Assembly: GCF_904849725.1 (NCBI RefSeq)
Contig: NC_058518.1
Span: 326,142,581 to 326,206,580, forward strand
DNA length: 64,000 nucleotides
Direction of reading: 5' to 3'
Origin: Hordeum vulgare subsp. vulgare
Lineage: Eukaryota; Streptophyta; Magnoliopsida; Poales; Poaceae
The notes beneath the pieces are model-generated. The model was not told the origin of the DNA. It saw only the letters and a list, made by a program, of their open reading frames with translations, and did no database searches. Below are positions 31,873-43,569 of this stretch, one piece after another. Within the stretch, counting starts at the first letter, position 1. Each line of letters begins with the position of its first letter. The translations under genes were made by a program, and so were the position numbers.

Positions 31873-33822
31873 TGTCACATCCCTGCCACCTTAATCAAGT
31901 TAGCATTGTGTTCATATCTTCTTTGCATTGCATCTAGGAAATTTTCAACAAGAACAAGCAAGTGGTGAAGGAACACTCAAAAAAAAACCTAGCCACTTCT
32001 CAAATTCAAAGGAATTAGAGACTAGTTCAAATCAATGAACTCAAAATGGCCTCAAGAAAAGTTCAACTTTTCTGATAAATCATGGAAACAAATAAGCAAC
32101 GAAGAAAACCATTTTCATAACACTCTTGGCATTTCAGATAAAAGCAAAAAGCTACTGGTTTCAAGTTTTAAATTTGAATTCAAAAACTTTAAGTTTTCAA
32201 AAATGTTGAAAACTTTAGGAATGGTTGGATATATTCCAACTAATATTCTGGTGTGTTCAAAATATTTTTATAAACTATTTTGGAGCTGAAATAAAAAGAA
32301 AATCAAAATAGTTAGCAAATCAAAAAAACAAAACAGAAAGAAAAGAGGAAAACCTTACCTGTCGCCCTGAGGAGACCCAGCCCACAGGGGCAAGGGCGTC
32401 TTCCTCCTCCTGCCTTCTGGCAGAGGAGCGAACGCCCACGGCGGCTCCTCCACCTCCTGCTTCATAGTGGCATGCTCCGGTGCTCCCGAGGACAGCGCGA
32501 CAGCGGGGATATCCACCCCGAGCCCGTCTCTATCTGTTCCCCTGCTCTAGTTTCCCCTCCTCTCAGGATCTCTCCTCCCTCCTTCTGCCGCCATTGCCAA
32601 GAGCTCGAGCTCGAGCCATCGTGCCTCTAGCCACAGGACCTTCCTCCCGAGTAGTCCAATAGCTCCACCTCGACGAGCTGGTTCTCTCTGCAAAGACTGA
32701 AGCCTCCCCGAGCCCTGCAACGTCCCCAACACCATCGTCTTCAACCTTCGGTCGCTGGCAAACCAACGGTGAAACGCAGGCTACAACCCTCCTCGAGCAG
32801 TCTGAGCCTAGCTTCACCTCCACCGTGAGCCTCCGATCATTTCCCCTCTTCTTCCCCTCGGATCCGTGCCCTCTACCCACTGGACCATCGAGCCCGAACT
32901 CCGGCAGCCGCCTCGGCTCGTCGCCGGCTTGCTCCGGCCACCTATAGCCCTCCCTGAGGCCAGTGCTGGATGAGGTCGAGCCTGGGGATCATCCCAGTGC
33001 TCTCGGCAACCTTTTCCGAGCACCACAACACGATATAGCGTGTCTCTGGCGAGCTTCTGCCGCGGATCTGGTCGCCGACGGTCAGGCTCCGGCGGGGAAA
33101 GAGGTGGCCAGCTTAACCCCAGTAGTTTAACCCTAATCGCTCGCTGACAGTGGGCCCAAGGCCAAGTCAAACCCACTTAGGGGCTGGTCAGCGCGGGATT
33201 AGCCCCTGAGACGCTGACGAGTGGGTCCCCCCTGTCAGGTTTGAGCTGATCAGGTCAGTTGACGTGCTAACGCCATGATGATGTAGTGATGACGCAACAA
33301 GTGAATTTCTGATTTAAAAGAATTCTAGAAAAATGCCAAAACTTCTAAAATTCATAGAAATTAATCTGTAACTCCAATGAAAATAATTTATATATGAAAA
33401 AGTATCAGAAAAATTCAAGGAATCTGAATATGTCATTTTCAAACATGTTTGAAAATGTTACTGAACCCAAACATGTAGATTAATGACTCGTCTGTCCCCT
33501 TTGGGGAAATGTCACGCGATGTAATGGAGTCCTTGTAGCTTGCTATGACTCGTCTACATTCGCTGGTGACCGACACCTGCTTTGCTGGCTCATGTATGCC
33601 TGTCCTTGTGCGGTACTGCCACTTTTGTTTATGACTAGACATGTCGATCCGGGTTCTTTGTCATTGGAATACTAGAGACACAATTGCATACGTGAGTCAA
33701 AAGGCACAAACGGTCCCGGCTAAGGTAAGGCTGCAGCCGTGGGGTTAACCATGCGTGAGACCGCAAATGGATGCGATGTGTTACAGGCTTGATTCCTATG
33801 GCTTAGGATCGGGGTCCCGATA
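31873..33822 (-). mobile_element. Solo LTR in the LTR of A
   Basis: 1950 bases from TGTCACATCC to GGGGTCCCGATA. On the minus strand this is TATCGGGACCCC to GGATGTGACA, an LTR with one decayed terminal base (TA for TG). TSD GCAAT lies at 31868-31872 and 33823-33827. There is no internal coding domain, so it is what remains after LTR-LTR recombination. A GC-rich stretch (32360-33240) is the likely promoter/leader part. I cannot assign the family. Confidence 0.8.
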
Positions 33823-34337
33823 GCAATGCATAAACTATGGTTTAAGCTTCTGTCACTCTAGCAACCCATCATCTACTTACTACTTCCCAATGCCTTCCTC
33901 TAGGCCCAAATAATGGTGACATGTTATGTAGTCGAAGTTCACATAACACCACTAGAGGAAAAACAACATACAACACATCAAATTATCGAACGAATACCAA
34001 ATTCACATGACTACTTATAGCATGACTTATCCCATGTCCTCAGGAACAAAAGTGACTACTCACAAAGCATAATCATATTCATGACCAGAGAGGTAATGAG
34101 TAGCATCAAAGATCTGAACATATAATCTTCCACCAAGTAATCCAACTAGCATCAACTACAAGGAGTAATTAACACTACTAGCAACCTTACAAGTACCAAT
34201 CAGAGTCGCGAGACGGAGATTGGTTACAAGAAATGAACTAGGGTTTCGAGATGAGATGGTGCTGATGAAGATGTTGATGGTCACGAGTCCCCTCCGATGA
34301 GAGGAGTCTTGGTGATGACGATGGCGACGATTTCCCG
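33823..34337 (-). repeat. LTR of element A, last part (truncated)
   Basis: Aligned with the D LTR from GCATAGACT-like sequence to GGCGACGATTTCCC, then cut. About 500 bases of LTR that D still has are missing. Confidence 0.88.
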
Positions 34338-35690
34338 GTGACGTATCCAACACCTTGATCCAGCAAGGAGGGAGGAGAGGTTGAAGGAGAGGTCTGGCAG
34401 CACGACGCCATGGTGACGATGGAGCTACTTGGTACTCCGTCAAAGCTACGCTAAGCACCCTTCCGGTGGTCCCGGTACATTACCGATGTCGCCCGAAACA
34501 CTTCCTATATATGAATCTTTACCGTCGGACCATTCCGGAACTCCTTTGGCGTCCGGGATCTCATCCGGGACTCCGAAAAACCTTCGGTAACCACGTGCAC
34601 TATTCCCCTATAACCCTAGCGTCATCGAATCTTAAGTGTGTAGACCCTACGGGGTCCCGGTACATTACCAATGTTGCCCGAAACAATTTCAATGACCAAA
34701 TCCTCACTTACTATATATGAATCTTTACCTGCGGACCATTCTGGAACTCCTCGTGATGTCCGAGATATCATCCGGGACTCCGAACAACCTTCGGTAACCA
34801 CATATATCATTCCCCTATAACCCTAGCGTCAATGAACCTTAAGTGTGTAGACCCTACGGGTTCGGAAACATGGAGACATGACCGAAACACCTCTCCGGTC
34901 AATAACCAATAGCGGGGTCTGGATATCCATGCTGGTTCCCGCATGTTCCTCAATGATCTCATCAAATGAACCATGATGTCGGGGATTCAATCAATTATGT
35001 ATTCAATTCCTGTTGTCTACCGGTATGATACATGCCCAAGATTCGATTGTCGATATCCTATACCTTGTTCAATCTCGTTACCGGCAAGCCTCTTTACTCT
35101 TTCCATAACACATCATCTCATGGCTAACTCCTTAGTCACACTGAGCTCAATATGATGATGGATTACCGAGTGGTCCCAGAGATACCTCTCCTCACACGGA
35201 GTGACAAATCCCAATCTCGATTCGTACAACCCAACAGATACTTTCAAAGATACCTGTAGTGCACCTTTATAAATACCCAGTTGCGTTGTGAAGTTTGGTA
35301 CACATAAAGCACTCCTACGGTATCTTGGAGTTGTAAAATCCCATGGTCTAAGGAAATTATACTTGTCATTAGAAAAGCTTTAGTAGACGAACAACACGAT
35401 CTAGTGCTATTCTTAGGATTGGGTCTTGTCCATCACATCATTCCCCAATGATGTGATCCCGTTATCAATGACATCCAATGTCCATGATCAAGAAACCATG
35501 ATCATCTATTGATCAACGAGCTAGCCAACTAGAGTCTCACTAGGGACACATTGTGATCTATATATTCACACATGTATTACGGTTTCTGGTTAATACAATT
35601 ATAGCATGAATAATAGACAATTATCATTCACTAGAAATATAATAATAACCACTTTATTATTGCCTCTAGGCATATTTCCAACAGTATCCC
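34338..35690 (-). repeat. Copia LTR (3' LTR, truncated) with internal duplication
   Basis: The right end, minus strand TGTTGGAAATATGCC, is the BARE/Angela-type LTR start. CCCGCTTGCACTAGAG next to it on the right is the polypurine tract. Inside, an approximately 200-bp segment is duplicated: TCCCGGTACATTACC occurs at 34470 and 34655, and CTTAAGTGTGTAGACCC at 34631 and 34838. No gene. Confidence 0.85.
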
Positions 35691-35703
35691 GCTTGCACTA
35701 GAG

Positions 35704-36298
35704 TTAATAATCTAGGTACATTGTGATGAATCGAACACCCATAGAGTTCTGGTCCTGATCATGCTTTGCCCGTGGAAGAGGTTTAGTCAACGGGTCTGCG
35801 ACATTCAGATTTGTATGTACTTTACAAATATCTATATCTCCATCCTGGATGTATCCACGAATGGAGTTGAAACGGCGCTTGATGTGCTTGGTCTTCTTGT
35901 GAAACCCGGGCTCCTTTGCAATGGCAATAGCTCCAGTGTTGTCACAGAACAGAGTCATTGGTCCGACGCACTCGGAATCACTCCAAGGTCGATGATGAAC
36001 TCCTTCATCCAGACTCCTTCCTGTGATGCTTCCGAAACAACTATGTACTCCACTTCACATTTAGATGCTGCCACGACACTTTGCTTGCAACTGCCCCAGC
36101 TAACTGCCCCATTATTCAAATTATACACGTATCCGGTTTATTACTTAGAGTCATCTGAATCTGTGTCGAAGCTAGCATCAACATAACCCTTACGACGAGC
36201 TCTTCGGCACCACCATAAAAGAGAAACATATCTTTAGTCCTTTTCAGGTACTTACGGATGTTCTTGACCGTTGTCCAGTGCTCCACTCCTGGATCACT
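35704..36298 (-). pseudogene. RNase H of the Copia fragment
   Basis: Minus-strand frame 35704-35958 with LFCDNTGAIAIAKEPGFHKKTKHI and VADPLTKPLPRAKH, the C-terminal Copia RNase H signature. The N-terminal half (to about 36298) is readable only across frames, with the usual AEY motif replaced by VEYIVVSEA. Confidence 0.75.
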
Positions 36299-37424
36299 CT
36301 AGTACCTCCCTACCAAACTTATGGCAAGGTTTGCATCAGGTCTGGTACACAGCATGGCATACATAATAGAGCCTATGGCTGAAGCATAGGGGACAATACT
36401 CATCTTTTCTCTATCTTCTGTCGTGGTCGGGCGTTGAGTCGTACTCAACCTCACACCTTGTAATACAGGCAAGAACCCCTTTTTAGCATTTTCCATATTG
36501 AACTACTTCAATATCTTGTCAAGGTATGTGATTTGTGAAAGACCTATGAGGCGTCTCGATCTATCTCTATAGATCTTGATGCCTAATATGTAAGCAGCTT
36601 CTCCAAGGTGCTTCATTGAAAAACTCTTATTCAAATAGGCCTTTATGCTTTCCAATAGTTCTATATTATTTCCCATCAACAATATGTCATCCACATATAA
36701 TATGAGAAATGATATAGAGCTCCCACTCACTTTCTTGTAAATACAGGCTTCTCCATAAGTCTATGCAAACCCAAACGCTTTGATCACCTCATCAAAGTGA
36801 ATGTTCCAACTCTGAGATGCTTGCACCAGCCCATAGATGGAGCATTGGAGCTTGCATACCTTCTTAGCATTGCCAGGATCGACAAAACCTTCCGGTTGTA
36901 TCATATACAATTCTTCTTTAAGAAAGCCATTCAAGAATGTTGTTTTCACGTCCATCTGAAAGATTCCATAATCATAAAATGTGGCAATTTCTAACATGAT
37001 TTGGACTGACTTTAGGATCGCTATGGGTGAGAAGGTCTCATCATAGTCAATCCCTTGAACTTGTCGATAACCCTTAGCTACAAGTCGAGCCTTATAGATG
37101 GTCACATTAACATCCGCGGCAGTCTTCTTCTTAAAGATCCATTTATTTTCTATGGCTCGCCTATCATCGGGCAAGTCCACCAAAGTCCATACTTTTTTCT
37201 CATACATGGATCCTATCTCGGATTTCATGGCCTCAAGCCATTTGTTGGAATCCGGTCCCCCCATCGCTTCTTCATAGTTCGAAGGTTCACTCTTGTACAA
37301 CAACATGATTTCCATGACAGGGTTGTCGTACCACTCTGGTGCAGAACGAACCCTTGTTCAATAGCAACTTCATCCAAAGTTTCATGATCATCATCATTAA
37401 CTGCATCTCTAGCTGGATCTTTAC
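36299..37424 (-). pseudogene. Reverse transcriptase of the Copia fragment
   Basis: Three minus-strand blocks: 36761-37315 (KWLEAMKSEIGSM, WIFKKK, ARLVAKGYRQVQGIDYDETF, QMDVKTTFLNG), 36503-36730 (catalytic ILYVDDILLMGN and MKHLGEAAYILGI) and 36299-36496 (MLCTRPDANLAISL). Stops or frameshifts separate the blocks. N-terminal sequence continues in another frame to about 37424. Confidence 0.82.
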
Positions 37425-37620
37425 AAGAAGATCAAGAAGAGGGAGGGGAGGAACAAGATGAAGAGGAAGAATATGAAGGAGAAGAGCAGAAACAATATGG
37501 CGAAGATGAAGAACTTCAAGTCCCAACCTATGACCCAAATGATTTTGAATGTTGTGTTGGGTTAGTTTTAGTGTTATATGTTAGTTTGTGTTATTTTGTA
37601 TGCTAAAAGCAATCGAACCT
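37425..37620 (+). pseudogene. Acidic C-terminal tail of a CACTA transposase, copy 1
   Basis: Glu/Asp-rich frame ending DEELQVPTYDPNDF, followed by stop several codons later. In copy 2 (60428-60566) the same tail, DEELQAPTYDPVDF, ends at a stop directly and sits just after a DUF4216 domain. Here the domain has been lost at the Copia junction. Confidence 0.6.
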
Positions 37621-37827
37621 TGTATTTTAGTTCCTGTGTTCGATGCAACTGAAACTTGATATTATTTGTATTCAATGTTTCTCAAAGTTCCTTTCTTTCT
37701 TTCAAATATGTGTTATAATACATCTAGCCTACACAGTTTTCCACTCATTCTGTTCATACTTATATTCTAAATCTAGTAGGTTCCCTCTATAATATATTTG
37801 TCTAAAGTCTGAATTTATCTTTATAGG

Positions 37828-39640
37828 AGATGACTAGACTTCGTCATGTCCGTGCCACGAGGCGATCTGGCAACAATAAGTCGCAAAGGACAATTTCTGG
37901 AAGCAATAAGTCTACCAACCTTTTGTCGCAAAAGAGAGATATGAACTCATCTCACCCTTCATCTAAGAAGCATAGAGGAAGGCGCATGAGAGCTACTGTT
38001 GAATTAAGAGTGTCTCCATGTGGTTGCAAAGTGGGCCTTCAACCTAACGATGAAAGCTATCGAAAATAATGTGTTTGTTCTACCTTTAACGTATTTCTAC
38101 ACAATCGTTTCCTGTTTATCTAAAACTTTTCAATTAATATAGTTTTAAAAAAACTTGTCAACTAATAACATTTTCTTCATGTATGAAATTTAAGTATGTA
38201 CCCTAACATCCCGAAAACTACAAGTAAACTACACAACTTGGAGTTCTTCTCAAACTTGAATACCCAGGAAAAATAGAGGAAAAAAATGATGATGGTGTCA
38301 TCACTAATACACGCTTGGCTTTGGAGTGGCACGATTACTAGCATGATTCAACTTTAGATTTTGAGCAGCGGATATGCGCAGATCATGTGACGGAAGTTAT
38401 ACATATCTTGGTAATGCTGTAAAATCAGATTTGATAATTCCTGAACATGTAGAACTTGTTTGACCTGCATGTGGATGACGAGGAAGATGAGAGTGCCCGA
38501 ATCAAAATTTTGCAAGAGGCTAACCAGATTATCAATGCCTATGCAAGGAAAAAGGTGATAGACATGTTGTACCAACTCTGTGTGGATGTTGTGAAGCTTT
38601 ACTATGAGAATCAAGGAGAGAAGCTTGATGACTCGATGAATTGTGTAAGAGAACTTGAATATGAGCAATACCTCCAACATAGGATACCATGGTGCAAGTA
38701 AGTTGCATGCCCTACACTATGTCGTTATTGGACATTAAAGGGATATAAGAGCAATAGGGGGAGGGGATGAGAAGCTCACTTGAAATCTAAGGATATTGCT
38801 TAAGACCAAGGAGGCTCGCGACCTTTTGTGGAGATTCGACAATATTTGGTATATCGTGCTTACTGTATGGTTTTCTTTTTCTATTACATGATGTCATGAC
38901 TTTGCTTGAATGTGTGCATTCTTGGAGGACGAGACACTTGGACCTGAGAAGGCGATGACCCTGAATACATATACTATAGTGAAAGGTGCAATGAGGAAAT
39001 TGAGTAGTAGCGGCAACAATTGTGCAATCATTAACAATGGTGCAATCATGAGCCAAAAAGGAAAAAATGCATTGTATGTCATTGTTTCTACTGCCCTATT
39101 GCTTATACATTTTGAAGATGTTAATTTACTTGCATGTTGTGAACAAACTATAGTTTTCATTGTCAGGATGACTATACTGCATTAGCTAAAGAGAAGTATC
39201 TAGACAGTTGGGAGGGAAGAGAGATGGACGCTAGGCTGCTATATGAAGCATCAGGTGGCATTCCTCATGGTCGCGTGTCAATAGGCGATGGGGCTGTTAA
39301 GAAAGCAGATATTAAATCAGCAGCTAGAAAAAGGAATTCCATTGCACAAATTTTTCTCACACTTTGAGAGATGGAACAACTCAGGCGTGTTAACAAAGAA
39401 AATGCAGAACTCACGTGTGCTAGCGAGATGCTACATCAGAAAGTAGATATGCATGGGCAGCTCATATTTGTATGTACAAATTCATTCCTACATTCCAATG
39501 CAATGGATCTAAACTTCTCAAGTATCACGTATCAACTCTAGTCACATTTCTTCTTCTTTTGCAAGCACTTTTCAAGGAGATAGGGAAAGAGTTGCGATCA
39601 CATATACTACATTTGTGTTTCACAACCAGAAGTAAGTGTA
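37828..39640 (+). pseudogene. TNPA-like second gene of a CACTA element, copy 1 (decayed)
   Basis: Exon-like pieces: MTRLRHVRATRRSG start at 37830 after an AG acceptor, a helical acidic piece 38456-38701 (DDEEDESARIKILQEANQII), GGSQPFVEIQQ-like and ETLGPEKAMTLNTYT near 38920-38970, then LLYEASGGIPHGR and KSAARKRNS near 39235-39340, and FKEIGKELRSHI near 39575. Order and sequence parallel 60848-62680. The layout (second gene downstream of TNPD, DNA-binding/coiled-coil regions) fits the TNPA/PTTA En-Spm type, but the assignment is by resemblance and context. Stops are frequent. Confidence 0.5.
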
Positions 39641-40144
39641 ATTTGTGATGTCCACGACTCAACTTGGATTTGTGCATTCCTTCTGGCATGTCCATGCAAT
39701 ATGAACAATATGTTGGATATGAATTTGTTTTCATGTTTTATTAAGTTATTTGGTTGTTTGCATCTGTGAGCTTGTCTAATCTCATAAGATTCTTTTCCTG
39801 TTGTGACCAATTTTCGTAGAAATAATGTTTATCATGCTTAAGGTCCATCTGATTGGAACTTGAAAGTAGCCTAGCCTTGTAAGTGAAAACAAAGTCAATT
39901 ATTGTTCCCAAGCATTAATCAATAAATGGAAATTATTTGGTTGTGTTTTCTCCACTTCTCATCCAACAAAGTATTGTGTTTTAATTGTTCCAAATCAGAT
40001 TAAATAAAAATTTGGTTACTTGGGCTCGATTTAGGGGACAAAGTATTGTGTTAAATTCCAAAGTCTTATGGTTTTCGCACAAGAGTTTCTACTTATGGCT
40101 GTTATGATATGAGTGTGTATAGGTTTCGATCAGAGTAGTATGAG
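39641..40144. other. Spacer between the two CACTA modules
   Basis: AT-rich, no coding signal. It joins the end of the copy 1 TNPA-like gene to the DUF4216 exon of copy 2. Confidence 0.6.
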
Positions 40145-40268
40145 ATGAAGAAATATGAATTAACTATAATCAATAGTGGGGTGTGTGTTACTTCACTTGA
40201 TGAAGATGACAACCCATTCGATTATTATGGTGTAATTGAATATATAATTAAAATCACTTGGGAAGGTA
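40145..40268 (+). pseudogene. CACTA transposase DUF4216 domain, N-terminal half (split by element F)
   Basis: The frame includes CVTSLDEDDNPFDYYGVIE and IIKITWEG. The YGVIE motif opens DUF4216, the domain near the C-terminus of plant CACTA transposases. It stops at the TSD GAA (40269-40271) of F and continues at 59978. Confidence 0.7.
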
Positions 40269-40303
40269 GAACAATACAAGAAATATGTCAACTAACGACC
40301 TTC

Positions 40304-42604
40304 AATATTGGTCACGGAATGGTCATTGATTTCCATTTGCGACCTTTTTACGACCAAAAACAAACGGTCAAAAGTTGAGGGTCTCTAATGAACTATAACG
40401 ACCTTCTTGCTGGATTGGTCGTAGGATTTTACGACCAAACGAAAGCATTGAAATTATTTTGGTCACTAGCAATCTGCCAACCCCATGTCGGATCTGACAA
40501 GGCAAGCTGACGTGGCATAGAATCAGCCTGGTCCAATTCGGTGTTTTAAATGGGTCGAGCCCATTAATCCAACCCATTTAATGTTTTTTCTCTTTATTTT
40601 TCTTAGCTGCATGGGCCTGGCCCAATAATCCCCAACATTTTTGCCTTTTCTATTTTGGGTTGTGGCCTTTTACTTTCTATTGATTTCATTTTTTGGCCAT
40701 TTTTTTGTACTGGTCCTACTAGTCACATTGGTCCCACATGTCATGTTGATCTGATAATTCATATCGACACCATAAATTTTGTAATTTGTCAAACAATATG
40801 TGAGGTTTCCATTTCATAGGTATACAAATCACATACAAAATCAATATTTTGAACAGATCACAGAACAAATGAAATTCGTCCAAAAAAACACTAAATTAGT
40901 ATATTACAATCTTTACACTACTACAACTCAAATTTTCCTACTACAGCCTACTATCAGAATACATCATATGCTACTCTTTGCATATAGGCTTCACGACTTC
41001 ACGCTTGTCTTCACATTTCACATATGCAAAAAATAAGAACAAAATAGCAGCAAATGAGGGAACAAAATAGTATAATATGTACAGGTTGACGGTACTAATC
41101 GATGAGAACCTTTGGAAGAAGATGTTAAAGGTGAGGATGGAACCTAATTAATCATGTTATTGTGGAAAACACAACACGTAAATAGTATGACTAATACTAA
41201 CCAATATGTGTTTAGGGAGTGACTAAAATATTCTCACTATGTAGGATTTTTTAATGTATAGTATACTGACGTGTGAAACTTTAATTAAATTGGTCATAGA
41301 AATAAAAAGAACTATAAGAATGAGTTCATTCAGGCATGTCAAATTTTAAGCACGAGCAAAACAGATCTAAAAAACGAGACCATGATCATCATGCATCAGG
41401 ATTTTTAATGGGGAATGGTACTTGTTGTCTACTCCCGGCGGAGTACTGCCTCCAGTACTACCTCCAAATCAATTACTTTGAGATAAGAGACATACATCTT
41501 CAGGCGCTACAACTCCTTCAGGTACAGTTAAACATTTCAGAAGGCAATACGTCTCCCAATTCCCCATTCTTTTGTTCAAGACATCCGTTACCAAGTTCCA
41601 AATTACAGTTACTCCCTAAGACAAAAATCATCACGAAGTCCACATTTCAGAAGTTATCAGTAGATGTTTTGGCAAAAAATACAGAACACTTAACCATATG
41701 TGTTACAAAATACCTTTAGGAAGAGAGAGCTCAAATATTACATAAGAAAAATAACTCAGTTTTCAAATATCTTAAAGCATGCTATAGGTAAAACCAAATG
41801 AATTATAGCATTATAGGTCAAACCTAAAGTTATTATGAGGATTGTTCTAACTGTTTCAACCTTCCATTCTGCTATCGTTTTACATTCAAAATTTGCATAT
41901 AATACCTTATATCAAATGTGTTACGAAGAATATCTCATTCTTGAAAAAATGAAGCACCAAGACACAGTTTGCAACAGAAGAAACTAATATTCATTTGCTA
42001 CAGAAAGGGTACACCAACATGCAAATATAAGAGCTATATCCCCTACACATGAAACACCCGTCTACTTAGGCAGTTAAGGCAACATCGCTGCATCAATTTC
42101 CTTCGGAATGGTATACTCCAACATAATAAACCTACCTATACATGGCAAATACAGTTTAGTTTCCTCAACTGTAGAAGTACAAGGAAAAAAAACTCATCTT
42201 GACCTGGGTGATAGCAAGTTGAAATCAAACACACTTGATCTATTAGCACTTGGGCATATTTATGCAAGTTACGGAGAGGCACTTGGCCATGATGCCAGTC
42301 GTGGGTTGGCCACGATCACGAGAGGAGAACGTGTGAATTGACTAGGAAAAGTACACAAACGTACACTAGCCATATACAGCAGTCAGTATTCTAACACTGA
42401 GCAAGCCGCTGAGGGCGTTTAGTTCAGATTAATATATAACAATTTCCTTATGCAATCACTGAATTAAATGAAGTAACATTATTAGCATGTAAAAAGTAAC
42501 AACTCTGGCCAGGAGACCATTTAGAATCTGGTGGTGCCCTGAATCCTCCAAAATTCCAAAGGAGGGTTCAGTTATATTGGATCCCGAGGTTGGAAAAAAC
42601 CTAC
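40304..42604. other. Left arm of element F, no gene recognised
   Basis: Subterminal ACGACC/GGTCGT repeats to about 40460, then AT-rich sequence with short frames I do not believe. It includes the stretches around 40560-40720 rich in GGGCC/GGCCC and long AT-rich parts at 41730-42090. Confidence 0.6.
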
Positions 42605-42858
42605 CCGTTTCAGCTCCTCGGCCTTACTGGTCGCATTGGCATCGTCGAAGGCCACGGAGGCGCCTTCCCTGTAGAATGACAGCGAAAAGGCAAGTGAACA
42701 AAATCAATAGGTAGCAAAGGGGGAAAAGTGAGGTGGTGTTATGGAGAGGGATCCGAGGCATAATTGGAGGCAGTACTAGAAGGCCTCGAAAGGATGTCGT
42801 CGAGCATGTTGATGACCTCATTTATGAAGATCCGAGGGCTCAACCCGAGCTGCTGTTT
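42605..42858 (-). pseudogene. MIS12: Captured MIS12-like kinetochore gene fragment (two exon pieces)
   Basis: Minus strand. Exon piece 1 (about 42765-42858) encodes LGLSPRIFINEVINMLDDI then, after a one-base shift, EAF-stop-YCLQ, where the usual glutamate of FEYCLQ is a TAG. This matches my memory of the plant MIS12 N-terminus (LNPQIFINEAIN, AFEYCLQ). Piece 2 (42605-42668) follows a CTACAG acceptor, ends at a GT donor and reads EGASVAFDD to KAEELKR, which fits the next exon. MIS12 links centromeric chromatin to spindle microtubules. Only about 50 residues are present and they are broken, so this is a transduplicated fragment. Direction is opposite to F's Aux/IAA fragment. Confidence 0.6.
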
Positions 42859-43364
42859 TGTTGGGGATATTATCTGTTGTGTGACCCGCCCTAGTTGGGC
42901 CGGGTCACCAAGCGGGTGACTCATCCTTTGGCGATTCAAGCTTTGGCCTGTAAGCCCAGGAGCGGGACGGTGGTTCAAGATCCTCGTGGAGAATCAATCA
43001 TTGGGAAGATCTCCAAGTCTTGAAAAGCACGGCGACTTAGAGATAGAAAGAATCATGACTTGCATGATGGTAAGGACTCTTCTAAACCCTAAGGGATCGA
43101 CCTGTATATAAAGGCGAGTCCCGGGGAAGGAGAGGGGGTGAGAAATCATCGAGAGCTAGGTCAGGCGAGCTACGCCCTCCTTGTAATTGAAACACCATCA
43201 ATACAACACAAAGCATGACGTAGGCTTTTACCTCCACACGAGGGGCCGAACCTGGGTAAATCTCTGTCTCGCTCCCGTTCAACCCCTTTGAGTCGCCACC
43301 AAGGTGCGATGGCTCCAACACTAAGTCCTTTCATGAGGACATCTGTCGTGACAAAACCACGGCA
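42859..43364 (+). repeat. 5' LTR of element H
   Basis: 506 bases, TGTTGGGGATATT to AAACCACGGCA, followed directly by the primer site. Shorter than the 3' LTR by about 46 bases, which are duplicated in the latter. Confidence 0.92.
43105..43112 (+). promoter_or_regulatory. TATA box in the 5' LTR of H
   Basis: TATATAAA about 250 bases into the LTR; the same box is at 55786-55793 in the 3' LTR. Confidence 0.65.
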
Positions 43365-43383
43365 GTTGGCGCCCACCGTGGGG
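43365..43383 (+). other. Primer binding site of element H
   Basis: GTTGGCGCCCACCGTGGGG directly follows the LTR; this TGGCGCC-containing site is usual for Tat-type elements. Confidence 0.75.
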
Positions 43384-43569
43384 CCTGCGCACGATGGAGT
43401 TGACTTCTCAAAGGGAGCCCTACCACGGTCCGGGAGCTACGTCGCGGGGCTCATGACTTGGAGCCGCCACGGAAAGTACTACATCAACAACTCGGTGTAG
43501 GGGCCCGAGGCCGATTCAATCGAATCTGGCTACAGAATCCCCTTCGGCAAGGTCAACATCTTTGTCGGC

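Larger units (their letters stand above)
1..34337 (-). mobile_element. Element A: Athila-type Gypsy retrotransposon, heavily interrupted and open at the left edge
   Basis: Outermost retrotransposon of the left block. On the minus strand it reads 5' LTR (13252-13258 continuing at 31368-34337), a primer binding site at 13224-13240, gag, protease and reverse transcriptase, which runs off base 1. It is split by a CACTA composite (2265-12515), by element B (13259-31367) and by a solo LTR (31873-33822). Its coding sequence and LTR are closely related to element D in this window, so A and D belong to one family. About 1 kb of LTR remains against about 1.5 kb in D, because the LTR is cut at 34337 where Copia sequence starts. 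The 3' half lies outside the window. Confidence 0.9.
34338..37424 (-). mobile_element. Copia element fragment (BARE/Angela-like), truncated at both ends
   Basis: Minus-strand order is RT, RNase H, polypurine tract, LTR. The LTR (34338-35690) lacks its 3' end where it meets A's LTR, and the interior stops at about 37424 upstream of RT, so integrase, protease, gag and the other LTR are absent. The junction to A shares CCCGGTGA-like microhomology and has no TSD. A deletion has probably removed sequence between the two elements. Confidence 0.85.

Noticed and set aside
32380..33180. GC-rich open frames resembling a host gene
   Set aside because: They lie inside the solo LTR bounded by GCAAT duplications and show no domain I recognise.
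41451..41475. GAGTACTGCCTCCAG on the plus strand, similar to the MIS12-like EYCLQ codons
   Set aside because: About 15 bases without supporting sequence on either side; likely chance.
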